Positions 7,764-17,731 of a stretch of 64,000 nt of DNA are shown piece after piece. Under the pieces are notes generated by a model that was not told where the DNA came from, made no database searches, and worked only from the letters and a program-made list of their open reading frames with translations. The stretch covers positions 62,001 to 126,000 of the forward strand of contig NZ_JAGGJP010000006.1 of assembly GCF_017872975.1 (NCBI RefSeq). The letters run 5' to 3'. The translations under genes were made by a program, and so were the position numbers. Position 1 is the stretch's first letter, and each line of letters opens with the position of its first letter. The DNA is from Rubellimicrobium aerolatum. Its GTDB lineage: Bacteria > Pseudomonadota > Alphaproteobacteria > Rhodobacterales > Rhodobacteraceae.

Positions 7764-9161
7764 ATGCAGCATTTCCCGGTCTTCATGGCGGTCAAGGGGC
7801 GGCGGATCGTCGTCTCGGGCGGCGGCGACGCGGCGCTGGCCAAGCTGCGGCTGCTGCTGAAGACGGAAGCGCGGATCGAGGTCTATGCGCCCGAAGCCGA
7901 GCCGGAAGTCGAGCATTGGGCGGCCGAGGGGCGGCTGTCGCTCTACCGTCGTCCCATCGAGGCCGCCGACCTGATGGGCGCGGTGCTGGCCTATGGCGCG
8001 GACGAGGACGATCTTCTCGACGCGCGGCTCGCGGCCCTCGCCACCGAGACTCGGGTGCCGCACAACATCGTGGACAACCTGGAGGATTCCGCCTTCATCA
8101 CGCCGGCCATCGTGGATCGCGACCCGGTGGTGGTGGCGATCGGGACCGAAGGCGCGGCCCCGGTGCTGGCGCGGTCGATCAAGGCCGATCTGGAGGCGCG
8201 ACTGCCGTCGTCGCTGGGGCTGCTGACGCGGGTCGGGCGGTCCTTCCGGCAGGCGGCGGAGCGGTTGCCTTTCGGGCGGCGGCGGCGGGAATTCTGGGCG
8301 GAATATTACGCGAGCATCGGGCCGCAAGCCCATGCGAAGGGCGGAGAACAGGCCGTCGCGCCGGCACTCGCGCAGCTTCTGGCGGACCACCTGACGGCTT
8401 CGCCCAGCAAAGGGCACGTGGATTTCGTGGGCGCGGGGCCGGGCGACCCGGACCTCCTCACCGTGCGGGCGCGGCGGGCGCTGGACGGGGCCGACGTGGT
8501 GATCCACGACCGGCTGGTGACGCCCGCGATCCTCGACCTCGCGCGGCGCGAGGCGCTGATCGTGGACGCGGGCAAGGAGGGGTTCGGCCCCTCGACCCCG
8601 CAGGCCGAGATCGACGCCCTGATCGTGCGGCACGCCCGGAAGGGGCGGCACGTCGTGCGGCTCAAGGCGGGCGATCCGACGGTGTTCGGGCGGCTGGACG
8701 AGGAGGTGGAGGCGGTGGAGGCGGCCGGGATCTCCTTTGCCATCGTGCCGGGGATCACGGCGGCGTCGGCGGCGGTGGCCGCGATTGGTCAGTCGCTGAC
8801 GCGGCGGGGGCGCAACGCCTCGGTGCGGCTGCTGACCGGGCATGACGTGAAGGGCTTCGCTGACCACGACTGGAAGGCGCTCGCGCGGCCCGGCGAGGTC
8901 GCGGCGATCTACATGGGCAAGCGGTCGGCGCGATTCGTGCAGGGGCGGCTGCTCATGCACGGCTGCGACCCGGAGACGCCGGTGACGGTGGTGGAGAACG
9001 CCTCGCGCCCCGAGCAGCGGGTGCTCGTCACGACGGTGTCGCAGATGGAGCCCATGATGTCCGAGGCGCGGCTTGACGGCCCCGCCCTGACCTTTATTGG
9101 CTTGGCGCCTCGCGCCGCGCAGGCCGCCGTTCGCAACCTTGCCCAGGAGGCCGTGTCATGA
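7764..9161 (+). CDS. cysG: Siroheme synthase (fused dehydrogenase/ferrochelatase and uroporphyrinogen III methyltransferase)
   Basis: This 465-residue bifunctional protein makes siroheme from uroporphyrinogen III for the sulfite reductase encoded two genes later. The N-terminal part (about 1-205) is the precorrin-2 dehydrogenase/ferrochelatase half, with a nucleotide-binding turn VVSGGGDAALAK near residues 16-27. The C-terminal half (about 218-460) is the SAM-dependent methyltransferase, with VGAGPGDPDLLT, VIHDRLVT, RLKAGDPTVFGR and VPGITAASA. I took the ATG at 7764, preceded by GGAG, because the protein then starts directly at the NAD-binding fold. Its stop overlaps the next start (ATGA). 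Confidence 0.95.
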   Translation: MQHFPVFMAVKGRRIVVSGGGDAALAKLRLLLKTEARIEVYAPEAEPEVEHWAAEGRLSLYRRPIEAADLMGAVLAYGADEDDLLDARLAALATETRVPHNIVDNLEDSAFITPAIVDRDPVVVAIGTEGAAPVLARSIKADLEARLPSSLGLLTRVGRSFRQAAERLPFGRRRREFWAEYYASIGPQAHAKGGEQAVAPALAQLLADHLTASPSKGHVDFVGAGPGDPDLLTVRARRALDGADVVIHDRLVTPAILDLARREALIVDAGKEGFGPSTPQAEIDALIVRHARKGRHVVRLKAGDPTVFGRLDEEVEAVEAAGISFAIVPGITAASAAVAAIGQSLTRRGRNASVRLLTGHDVKGFADHDWKALARPGEVAAIYMGKRSARFVQGRLLMHGCDPETPVTVVENASRPEQRVLVTTVSQMEPMMSEARLDGPALTFIGLAPRAAQAAVRNLAQEAVS

Positions 9162-9505
9162 GCCGCCGATTCACGCCGAAGGTCGTGTCCGCCAACCACC
9201 TCCTGGAGGGGGATGCCGTCTGGCTGACCGAGGACGACCGCTGGACCCGTGACATGGCCGAGGCCGAGCTGATCGAGGACGAGGCGCACGCGGCGATCCG
9301 GCTGCTGTTCGCCAAGGGGCAGCCGGGCGTCGTGGTCGGGGCCGAGCTGGTGGACGCCTCCGCCGGGGCGGGCGGGCCGGTGCCAACGCATTTCCGCGAG
9401 GCCTTCCGCACCCATGGCCCCACCAACTATCATCACGGCAAGCGCGCCGAGGGCCTGACGCCCCGCGGCAAGATTCCCGGCAACGAGACGCTCTCCAATG
9501 TATAG
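9158..9505 (+). CDS. DUF2849 protein of the sulfite reductase operon
   Basis: This small 115-residue protein is typical of alphaproteobacterial cys operons, where it sits between cysG and cysI. Its biochemical role is not established. It has no cysteine and no membrane segment. The ATG overlaps the cysG stop by four bases, and its own stop lies eight bases inside cysI, so translation of all three is linked. Its fixed position next to the siroheme enzyme and the reductase suggests a part in reductase maturation or electron delivery; this is inference only. Confidence 0.85.
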   Translation: MSRRFTPKVVSANHLLEGDAVWLTEDDRWTRDMAEAELIEDEAHAAIRLLFAKGQPGVVVGAELVDASAGAGGPVPTHFREAFRTHGPTNYHHGKRAEGLTPRGKIPGNETLSNV

Positions 9506-11168
9506 ATACAACGAATTCGACGAGGCCTTCGTCCGTTCGCGCGTGGCGCAGTTCCGGGGGCAGGTGGAGCGGCGGATCGACGGCTCCTTGACCGAGGACG
9601 AGTTCCGGCCGCTGCGGCTGATGAACGGGCTGTATCTGCAACTGCACGCCTACATGCTGCGGGTGGCGATCCCCTATGGGACGCTGCGCGTGGATCAGAT
9701 GCGGCGGCTCGCCGACATCGCGGAGCGGTGGGACCGAGGCTATGGTCACTTCACCACGCGGCAGAACATCCAGTTCAACTGGCCGCGCCTGAAGGACGTG
9801 CCGGACATCCTCGACGCGTTGGCGGACGTGGGGATGCACGCGATCCAGACCTCGGGCAACTGCGTGCGGAACGTGACGGCGGACCACTTCGCCGCCGCCG
9901 CCGCGGACGAGATCGCGGACCCGCGCCCCATCGCGGAGCTGCTGCGGGAATGGTCCACCGACCACCCGGAGTTCCAGTTCCTGCCGCGCAAGTTCAAGAT
10001 CGCCATCACCGGGTCGCCCAACGACCGGGCGGTGACCAAGGCGCACGATATCGGGCTTCGGATGGTGCGGAACGAGGCGGGCGAGCCCGGCTTCGAGGTG
10101 CTGGTGGGCGGCGGTCTGGGACGGACGCCGATGCTGGCGCAGGTGATCCGGGACTTCCTGCCGCAGGCGGACCTGCTGCCCTACATCGAGGCGATCCTGG
10201 GGGCGTACAACCTCAAGGGCCGGCGCGACAACAAATACAAGGCGCGCATCAAGATCACCGTCTTCGAGAACGGGCTGGACGCCTTCAAGGCGGACGTGGA
10301 GGAGCGCTTTGCCCGCCTGCGGTCGCAGTGGTCGGGGGCCGACCAGGAAGTGCTGAAAGAGATCGAGGCGCAGTTCGTGCCGCCGGCTTTCCGCAACGTG
10401 CCGGTGGACGAGTTCGAGGCCTTCCGCGCAGGGAACGCCGTGTTCCGCGCCTGGGCCGACACCAACCTCCATCCGCACAAGGTGGACGGCTACGCCATCG
10501 TGTCGATCTCGCTCAAGAAGCATGGGGACACGCCGGGCGACGCCACGGCCCATCAAATGCGGGTCATGGCCGACCTGGCGGAACGCTATGGCCATGGCGA
10601 GCTGCGGGTGAGCCACGAGCAGAACATCATCCTGCCGCATGTCCACAAGTCGGACCTGCCGGCGGTTTGGGCCAGCTTGCGCGAGGCGGACCTCGCGACG
10701 GCGAACATCGGGCTGGTCAGCGACATCATCGCCTGCCCCGGCATGGACTACTGCGCGCTCGCGACGGCGCGGAGCATCCCCATCGCGCAGCAGATCGCCA
10801 TGCGCTTCGAGGAGATGCAGGTCGAGCACGAGGTCGGGCCTCTCAAGATCAAGATCTCGGGCTGCATCAACGCCTGCGGGCACCACCATGTGGGCCACAT
10901 CGGCATCCTGGGCCTGGATCGGGCGGGGGTGGAGAACTATCAGGTGACGCTCGGCGGCGACGGCACCGAGACGGCGGCCATCGGCGAGAAGATGGGCCCC
11001 GGCTTCCCGGCCGAGGAGATCGTTGGCGCGGTGGAGCGGCTGGTGCTGGGCTACCTGGAGATCCGGCGCGACGCCGAGGAGACGTTCCTTGAGACCTTCC
11101 GCCGTGTGGGACCGGAGCCGTTCAAGGGCTTCCTCTATGGAACGGAGGAAACGGCGGATGCGGCCTGA
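9498..11168 (+). CDS. cysI: Sulfite reductase, siroheme [4Fe-4S] subunit (nitrite/sulfite reductase family)
   Basis: This 556-residue protein reduces sulfite to sulfide with six electrons. It shows the two-fold ferredoxin-like nitrite/sulfite reductase repeat. The siroheme/[4Fe-4S] cysteines are present as C413-x5-C419 (CPGMDYC) and C456-x3-C460 (SGCINACGHHHVG), and the early RQNIQFNW motif binds siroheme. The family also includes ferredoxin-nitrite reductases, but the company of cysG and cysH argues for sulfite. No CysJ flavoprotein is present, so electrons probably come from ferredoxin through the reductase at 12440. The start lies eight bases before the end of the DUF2849 gene. Confidence 0.94.
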   Translation: MYRYNEFDEAFVRSRVAQFRGQVERRIDGSLTEDEFRPLRLMNGLYLQLHAYMLRVAIPYGTLRVDQMRRLADIAERWDRGYGHFTTRQNIQFNWPRLKDVPDILDALADVGMHAIQTSGNCVRNVTADHFAAAAADEIADPRPIAELLREWSTDHPEFQFLPRKFKIAITGSPNDRAVTKAHDIGLRMVRNEAGEPGFEVLVGGGLGRTPMLAQVIRDFLPQADLLPYIEAILGAYNLKGRRDNKYKARIKITVFENGLDAFKADVEERFARLRSQWSGADQEVLKEIEAQFVPPAFRNVPVDEFEAFRAGNAVFRAWADTNLHPHKVDGYAIVSISLKKHGDTPGDATAHQMRVMADLAERYGHGELRVSHEQNIILPHVHKSDLPAVWASLREADLATANIGLVSDIIACPGMDYCALATARSIPIAQQIAMRFEEMQVEHEVGPLKIKISGCINACGHHHVGHIGILGLDRAGVENYQVTLGGDGTETAAIGEKMGPGFPAEEIVGAVERLVLGYLEIRRDAEETFLETFRRVGPEPFKGFLYGTEETADAA

Positions 11169-11940
11169 ACCGATCACCAGGATCGACGCCGTGCCGGTGA
11201 GCGGCGCGAACCTTCGTCCCGTGGCCGAGCGGGTGGCGGAGCTGAACGCCCGCTACAAGCACCACGCGGCAGCGGACGTGATGCACCACGCCATGACCGA
11301 TCCGCAGGTGGGGCGGCTGGCGATGGTGTCCTCCTTCGGGGCCGAGTCGGTGGTGCTGCTGCACATGGCGGCGGTGACGAACCGGCACGTGCCGGTGCTG
11401 TTCATCGACACCGAGATGCTGTTCGCCGAGACGCTGGCCTATCAGTTGGAGCTGACCGAGCGGCTGCGGCTGACCAACGTACAGGTCATCAAGCCCGATC
11501 CGGCCGAGGTCGCCGCAAAGGACCCGTTCGGGCTCCTCCACAAGGGGAACCCCGACGCCTGCTGCGACCTTCGCAAGACCCTCCCGTTGCAGACCGCGCT
11601 GCTGGGCTACGACGCCTGGATCACCGGGCGGAAGCGGTATCAGGGCAAGACGCGGGCCGCGCTCGACTTCTTCGAGAACGAGGGCGACATCCGCATCAAG
11701 GTCAACCCGCTCGCCCATTGGACGAGCGAGGACCTGAGGGACTACATGAACGAGAACCGGCTGCCGCGTCATCCGCTGGTGGCCAAGGGCTATCCGTCCA
11801 TCGGCTGCGCGCCCTGCACCACGCCCGTCAGGGAGGGCGAGGACCCGCGCGCCGGGCGCTGGCGGAACACCCAGAAGGAAGAATGCGGCATCCACATCGT
11901 CGACGGCAAGATCGTGCGCGGCTCGGTCGCGGCGGGCTGA
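11158..11940 (+). CDS. cysH: Phosphoadenylyl/adenylyl-sulfate reductase
   Basis: This 260-residue thioredoxin-dependent enzyme reduces activated sulfate to sulfite. The fold is the PP-loop type, with SSFGAESVVLLHM at the nucleotide site and FIDTEMLF. The cysteine pairs C135-C136 and C217-x2-C220 (GCAPC) are the [4Fe-4S] ligands that mark the APS-using bacterial form, and the catalytic ECGIH motif is at about 242-246. The iron-sulfur ligands make APS the likelier substrate than PAPS. The start overlaps cysI by eleven bases. ATP sulfurylase genes are not in the window. Confidence 0.94.
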   Translation: MRPEPITRIDAVPVSGANLRPVAERVAELNARYKHHAAADVMHHAMTDPQVGRLAMVSSFGAESVVLLHMAAVTNRHVPVLFIDTEMLFAETLAYQLELTERLRLTNVQVIKPDPAEVAAKDPFGLLHKGNPDACCDLRKTLPLQTALLGYDAWITGRKRYQGKTRAALDFFENEGDIRIKVNPLAHWTSEDLRDYMNENRLPRHPLVAKGYPSIGCAPCTTPVREGEDPRAGRWRNTQKEECGIHIVDGKIVRGSVAAG

Positions 11941-11950
11941 GGAGACAGGC

Positions 11951-12364
11951 ATGAGCATCATCGTCACCGACACCGGCTTCGCGACCGACGACTTCCCCGG
12001 CGTGGTCCGGCCGCTGGCCGAGATCGCCGAGGTGCAGGAGGGCGACGGGGTGGAGATCGGCCCCGCCGACGACCCGCGCGTGCTGGTGGGCGTGCTGGGG
12101 CAGGTGGCGCTGATCCGCGTCCGCTTCCCGGCCTTCAACGACGGGCGAGGGTTCAGCCACGCCCGCGACCTCCGCAGCTTCGGCTTCACCGGGCGGCTGC
12201 GGGCGGTGGGGCACGTGCTGGCCGACCAGTATGCCATGGCCCGCCGCGTGGGCTTCGACGAGGTGGAGATCGACGAGGCGCTGGCCGCCCGCCAGCCCGA
12301 GGCGCAGTGGCTCGCCCGGGCCGACTGGCGCGAGAACTGGTATCAGGCCCGCCTGCGCGCCTGA
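11951..12364 (+). CDS. DUF934 protein of the sulfite reductase operon
   Basis: This 137-residue protein of the DUF934 family is found after cysH/cysI in many proteobacteria, and its function is not settled. The conserved central stretch FPAFNDGRGFSHARDLR and the following GFTGRLRAVGHVLADQ are clear. The ATG follows TGAGGAGACAGGC ten bases after the cysH stop. Being in the same transcript with a strong Shine-Dalgarno sequence, it probably supports sulfite reduction, for example in reductase assembly; that is inference. Confidence 0.87.
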   Translation: MSIIVTDTGFATDDFPGVVRPLAEIAEVQEGDGVEIGPADDPRVLVGVLGQVALIRVRFPAFNDGRGFSHARDLRSFGFTGRLRAVGHVLADQYAMARRVGFDEVEIDEALAARQPEAQWLARADWRENWYQARLRA

Positions 12365-12439
12365 GCCGCATTCCCTTGTGGCACCGAACCTTTACACGGA
12401 GCGCTTCACGAGGAGCGCAGCATCCCCAGGACGTTTCAG

Positions 12440-13264
12440 ATGACCGATCAGACCCCCGTCGTTGAGAAGGCCGCGTCGCCCGTCACCCTGCCGGACGCGC
12501 AGACCGTCACCTCCGTCAGGCACTTCACCGACCGGCTCTTCGCGTTCCGCGTGACGCGGCCGCGCTCGCTCCGGTTCCGCTCGGGCGAGTTCGTGATGAT
12601 CGGGCTGCTGGGTGAGAACGGCAAGCCGCTGCTGCGCGCCTATTCCATCGCCTCGCCCGCCTGGGACGAGGAACTGGAGTTCTACTCGATCAAGGTGCCG
12701 AACGGGCCGCTGACCTCCAGGCTCCAGCACATCCAGCCGGGCGACGAGATCATCCTGCGGCCCAAGCCGGTGGGGACGCTGGTGCACGACGCGCTGCTGC
12801 CGGGCAAGCGGCTGTGGATGTTCGCGACGGGAACGGGCTTCGCGCCCTTCGCCTCGCTGCTGCGCGAGCCGGAGACCTGGGAGAAGTACGACGAGGTGAT
12901 CGTCACCCACACCTGCCGCGAGGTGGCCGAGCTGACCTATGGGCGCGAGATCGTGGAATCGCTCAAGGACGACGAGCTGATCGGCGAGATGGTCGGGGAC
13001 AAGCTGAAGTATTATCCGACGACGACGCGCGAGGAGAGCCCCAAGATGGGGCGGATCACCACGCTGATCGAGAGCGGGGAGGCGTTCCGCGACCTCGGCA
13101 TCCCGCCGCTCGATCCGGCGGTGGACCGTGCGATGGTCTGCGGGAGCCTCGCCTTCAACCTCGACATCAAGGCGCTGCTGGAGAAGGCGGGCCTGCGCGA
13201 GGGTGCGAACAGCGATCCCGCCGAGTTCGTGGTCGAGAAGGCCTTCGTCGGCGACGGCGTCTGA
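12440..13264 (+). CDS. fpr: Ferredoxin--NADP reductase
   Basis: This 274-residue FAD enzyme moves electrons between NADPH and ferredoxin or flavodoxin. The FAD-binding motif is RAYSIAS (66-72) and the NADP-binding motif GTGFAPF (131-137); the C-terminus ends VEKAFVGDGV, close to the bacterial Fpr type. It is the last gene of the cys cluster, 75 bases after DUF934, and is followed by a strong terminator. In this position it probably supplies reduced ferredoxin to the sulfite reductase, since no flavoprotein subunit is encoded. It may also feed the P450, but nothing in the sequence shows that. Confidence 0.93.
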   Translation: MTDQTPVVEKAASPVTLPDAQTVTSVRHFTDRLFAFRVTRPRSLRFRSGEFVMIGLLGENGKPLLRAYSIASPAWDEELEFYSIKVPNGPLTSRLQHIQPGDEIILRPKPVGTLVHDALLPGKRLWMFATGTGFAPFASLLREPETWEKYDEVIVTHTCREVAELTYGREIVESLKDDELIGEMVGDKLKYYPTTTREESPKMGRITTLIESGEAFRDLGIPPLDPAVDRAMVCGSLAFNLDIKALLEKAGLREGANSDPAEFVVEKAFVGDGV

Positions 13265-13288
13265 GCCGTCGCATTCGGGACATGGGAA

Positions 13289-13318
13289 GGGCGCATGACC
13301 GGGGTCATGCGCCCTTTT
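13289..13318. terminator. Two-way terminator between fpr and the acidic membrane protein
   Basis: A perfect 12-bp stem, GGGCGCATGACC / GGTCATGCGCCC, with a 2-base nominal loop, is followed by TTTT on the plus strand and preceded by a purine-rich run that gives TTCCC on the minus strand. The flanking genes converge on it. Confidence 0.9.
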
Positions 13319-13331
13319 CGGTTTCTGGGTC

Positions 13332-14339
13332 TCAGCCTTCCGTCAGTGCCGTGCGGATGCGGGTCAGCACGTCGGGCAGAAGGCCGGGAAAGCCCTGCGC
13401 CCGCTCCAGCGCGGTCTTGAGCTGGGTCTTGAGCGAAGCGTCGAGCGACGAGGCGTCGATGGCCTGGTTCACCGCGGCGACGTCGAGGCTCGCGGGGTCG
13501 AGCAGGGTGTCGAGGTCGGCAGGAGCGGTCGGCACGGCGGCGTCCTCGGGCGTGGGGGTCGCGGTGCCGGCGGACTCGCTGTTCGCCGTGCCGTCGGTCG
13601 TGGCCGGATCGACGGCAGGCGCGCCGGTCGCGACGTCGCCGCCGGCCGCGGCCGGAGCGACGGTGCCGCCTGCCGCCGCGCCCTGGTCGCCCGTGGCGGC
13701 GTCGGTGCCCGCCGCGTTGCCTGCGTTGGTGCCCTCCGCCGACGGGTCCACTGCGTCGGCGGCCTGCGGCGCGTTCTCGTTCGTCGTCTCAAGGCCGGGC
13801 GGGGTCTGGCCAGGGTCGGCGCTCTCCTCTGTGGTCGAGCCATCGATGGCTGCGCCGTCGGTCGCCGTCCCGGCGCCGTCCTCCGTCGTGGTCTCCGTCG
13901 CTGGGGCTTCCTCTCCGGCGGTGGCGGCAGGCTCGTTCGTGTCGGCGGTGATGCCCTGCGCGCCCGCGCCGTCCGTCTCCTCGGCAGTGGAGGTCGCGCC
14001 CGGCCCCGTGGCGGGTTCCTCGGCGGCGGGGCCGTCCTCGCTGGGCTCGGTCTCGGAGGTGTTGGCGGAGGCTCCCGCCTCGCCGGCGCCCTCGGCCTCC
14101 TCGGTGCCGGTCGGCTCCTCGCCGGAGGTGGCGGCATCGGCGGCGTTCTCTTGGGCGGGATTGGTCACGGCGGGCTCGACTGCGCCGGTGTCGGGCGTCG
14201 TGGCCCCGCCGTCGCCTGCGGGCTCGGTCGAGGTGGCGACCCCGTCCTGGCCGACAACGACGTCGTCGCTGCGGCTGTACATGTAGGCGACCACCGCCGC
14301 GACGACCACCACGACGATGGCTATGATGCGTGTCATCAC
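13332..14339 (-). CDS. Membrane-anchored, extremely acidic low-complexity protein
   Basis: This 335-residue protein has a single N-terminal membrane anchor (MMTRIIAIVVVVVAAVVAYM) and a very long Ala/Thr/Glu/Asp/Gly/Pro-rich region. Residues 24-303 contain no Lys, Arg or His at all, about 280 residues of purely neutral and acidic sequence. The last 50 residues become an ordinary mixed helix (ASLKTQLKTALERAQGFPG), perhaps the functional part. I do not recognise a family. The likely topology is N-in with the acidic tail outside the cytoplasm. It lies upstream of, and divergent from, infC. Confidence 0.7.
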   Translation of the reverse strand: MMTRIIAIVVVVVAAVVAYMYSRSDDVVVGQDGVATSTEPAGDGGATTPDTGAVEPAVTNPAQENAADAATSGEEPTGTEEAEGAGEAGASANTSETEPSEDGPAAEEPATGPGATSTAEETDGAGAQGITADTNEPAATAGEEAPATETTTEDGAGTATDGAAIDGSTTEESADPGQTPPGLETTNENAPQAADAVDPSAEGTNAGNAAGTDAATGDQGAAAGGTVAPAAAGGDVATGAPAVDPATTDGTANSESAGTATPTPEDAAVPTAPADLDTLLDPASLDVAAVNQAIDASSLDASLKTQLKTALERAQGFPGLLPDVLTRIRTALTEG

Positions 14340-14456
14340 ATCTGTCCTTCAGAATGCTTGCGCCGGCGCGTGAGGCGCCCGGCTTCGGAGGTCATATGTC
14401 ACGATCGCGTGTGGCGGCAACGCCGCTCGCGGTCGCGTGACGGCCGCCGCGCGGGG

Positions 14457-14485
14457 TTGAAGGAACGCGCCGCTCCCCTTATGTT
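14457..14485 (+). promoter_or_regulatory. Candidate sigma-70 promoter of infC
   Basis: TTGAAG (14457-14462) and TATGTT (14480-14485) are 17 bases apart, placing the RNA start about 35 bases before the proposed AUA start codon. Confidence 0.55.
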
Positions 14486-14524
14486 GCCCCGCGCATTCCC
14501 CGACACTGCCAAAGGACCGCAGCC

Positions 14525-15070
14525 ATAGGACGCAGACCCCACAACGCACCCCCGGTGCGCGAAACCGGCCCCCGGATCAACGAGCGCCTCCTGCGCGGCG
14601 GCGACATCCGCCTGATCGGGGCCAGCGGCGAGAACCTGGGCGTCGTCTCGCCCGAGCGGGCGCTCGGCCTCGCCGAGGAAGCCGGGCTGGACCTCGTAGA
14701 GATCTCGCCCACCGCGGTTCCGCCGGTCTGCAAGATCATGGACTTCGGCAAGTTCAAGTACGAGACGCAGAAGAAGGAAGCCGAGGCGCGGAAGAACCAG
14801 AAGGTCATCGAGATCAAGGAGGTCAAGTTCCGTCCAGGGACCGACACGCATGACTACGAGGTCAAGATGCGGTCGGTGTTCAAGTTCCTGGAGGAGGGCG
14901 ACAAGGTCAAGGTGACGCTGCGCTTCCGGGGCCGTGAGATGGCGCATCAGGATCTCGGCAAGGCGCTGCTGGACCGCGTGGCCGATGACGTGAAGGCCCA
15001 AGGCAAGATCGAGTCGTTCCCCCGCCTGGAAGGGCGGCAGATGGTGATGATGATCGCGCCGGCGAAGTAA
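14525..15070 (+). CDS. infC: Translation initiation factor IF-3, apparent AUA start
   Basis: This 181-residue protein binds the 30S subunit and checks start codons. The N domain contains [20 protein letters not shown] and the linker [10 protein letters not shown]; the C domain contains [17 protein letters not shown] and the [10 protein letters not shown] motif. The first ATG or GTG in frame (GTG at 14555) would drop the conserved [18 protein letters not shown] beginning. Reading back in frame, that sequence starts with ATA at 14525, eight bases after an AAAGGA Shine-Dalgarno sequence at 14511-14516. E. coli infC uses AUU to let IF-3 control its own synthesis, so an AUA start fits. A stem-loop terminator follows. 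Confidence 0.93.
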   Translation: MGRRPHNAPPVRETGPRINERLLRGGDIRLIGASGENLGVVSPERALGLAEEAGLDLVEISPTAVPPVCKIMDFGKFKYETQKKEAEARKNQKVIEIKEVKFRPGTDTHDYEVKMRSVFKFLEEGDKVKVTLRFRGREMAHQDLGKALLDRVADDVKAQGKIESFPRLEGRQMVMMIAPAK

Positions 15071-15100
15071 GGCTGCCCCCGACAGACGTCCGAAGGATCG

Positions 15101-15130
15101 GGCCCGGACCTCGCGTCCGGGCCTTCGTCG
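15101..15130 (+). terminator. Terminator after infC
   Basis: Perfect 9-bp stem GGCCCGGAC / GTCCGGGCC with a 5-base loop, followed by TTCGTCGTT. It also lies at the 3' end of the convergent small exported protein gene. Confidence 0.7.
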
Positions 15131-15136
15131 TTCAGG

Positions 15137-15523
15137 TCACCAGGGGCGCGCGGCCTCGAGCAGCGCCACGCAGCCGTCCCGGCCGTCGCCGCCCTGGAGG
15201 ATGTCGCGGAGGAGCGCGCCGGGGTCGCCCTCGGCCGAGGGAACGCCATAGGCGGCGACGATCCCCATGGCCGCCATGCAGGCGGGGTCGCTCAGCCCCT
15301 CGCCATAGCCGGCCCCCTCCAGATAGTCTCGGCAGGCCACGCCGTCGCCCCCATCCACCAAGGCCGAGAAGTCCGAGGTGTCGCCGTCGATGCCACCGTC
15401 GATCAGGCCGTAGATCAGCAGCGACTCGGCCGCCGCGCATTCGAGCGGGGCAGCCGTGAGAACGGTTTCCTGCGCCAGCGCGGGGTTGGCGGTCAGGACG
15501 AGCAGGGCAAGCAGGCGCAGCAT
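15137..15523 (-). CDS. Small exported cysteine-containing protein, unknown function
   Basis: This 128-residue protein has a clear signal peptide (MLRLLALLVLTANPALA, cleaved before QETV) and a mature part with four cysteines (around LECAAAE, VACRDY, DPACMA and DGCVAL) that could form two disulfides in the periplasm. GAGGAG lies eight bases before the ATG. The sequence is short, acidic and helical. I do not recognise a named family. It is in the same direction as the DUF59 gene and the exported protein downstream at 16044, but the 80-base gap leaves open whether they share a transcript. Confidence 0.75.
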   Translation of the reverse strand: MLRLLALLVLTANPALAQETVLTAAPLECAAAESLLIYGLIDGGIDGDTSDFSALVDGGDGVACRDYLEGAGYGEGLSDPACMAAMGIVAAYGVPSAEGDPGALLRDILQGGDGRDGCVALLEAARPW

Positions 15524-15604
15524 GGGACTCCTCGGGCGTGACGCGTCGGTCCAGGACCGGGTCCCGTGGGACTCAGCACACGGCGGGCCCGACGGGAAGT
15601 CCCC

Positions 15605-15967
15605 TCACATGAAGCCGAGCTCGAGCCGCGCCTCGTCGGACATCATCTCCATGCCCCACTGAGGCTCGAAGGTCATCTGCACGTCCACCTGACGGACACC
15701 GGGGACGGCGTTCACGGCGTCGGCGACCCAGCCCGGCATCTCGCCCGCGACGGGACAACCGGGCGCGGTCAGGGTCATCACGATGGCGACCACGCCCGCG
15801 TCGTCGATCCGGATCGTGTAGACCAGCCCGAGGTCGAAGATGTTGACCGGGATCTCGGGGTCGTAGACGGTCCGGCAGGCCTCGACCACGCTGTCGTAGA
15901 GGGGGTGGTCGATGGTGGACGGCGCGATGAGCGGCGTGCCTTCGAGGCTGGCTTCGGCGATCGACAT
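15605..15967 (-). CDS. MIP18/DUF59-family iron-sulfur assembly protein (SufT-like)
   Basis: This 120-residue protein of the DUF59 (MIP18/PaaD-like) family acts in Fe-S cluster assembly or maturation. It has the hallmark YDPEIPVNIFDLGLVY (about 35-50), the conserved cysteine in LTAPGCPVA (C71), and the basic-free tail EPQWGMEMMSDEARLELGF that is typical of the SufT group. It stands apart from a suf operon here, though SufT is often the last suf gene. The A-type carrier at 4651 is the only other Fe-S assembly gene in the window. Confidence 0.88.
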   Translation of the reverse strand: MSIAEASLEGTPLIAPSTIDHPLYDSVVEACRTVYDPEIPVNIFDLGLVYTIRIDDAGVVAIVMTLTAPGCPVAGEMPGWVADAVNAVPGVRQVDVQMTFEPQWGMEMMSDEARLELGFM

Positions 15968-16043
15968 GCAAGGTCCTCGGCTGAAATCCTGAGCGAAGAT
16001 ATAGGAAATCCAAGCCGGCGGGTAAAGGTCGCCGGTCGGACAG

Positions 16044-17713
<1,670 letters not shown>

Positions 17714-17731
17714 CGCCCGGCCCGGGGCCCG

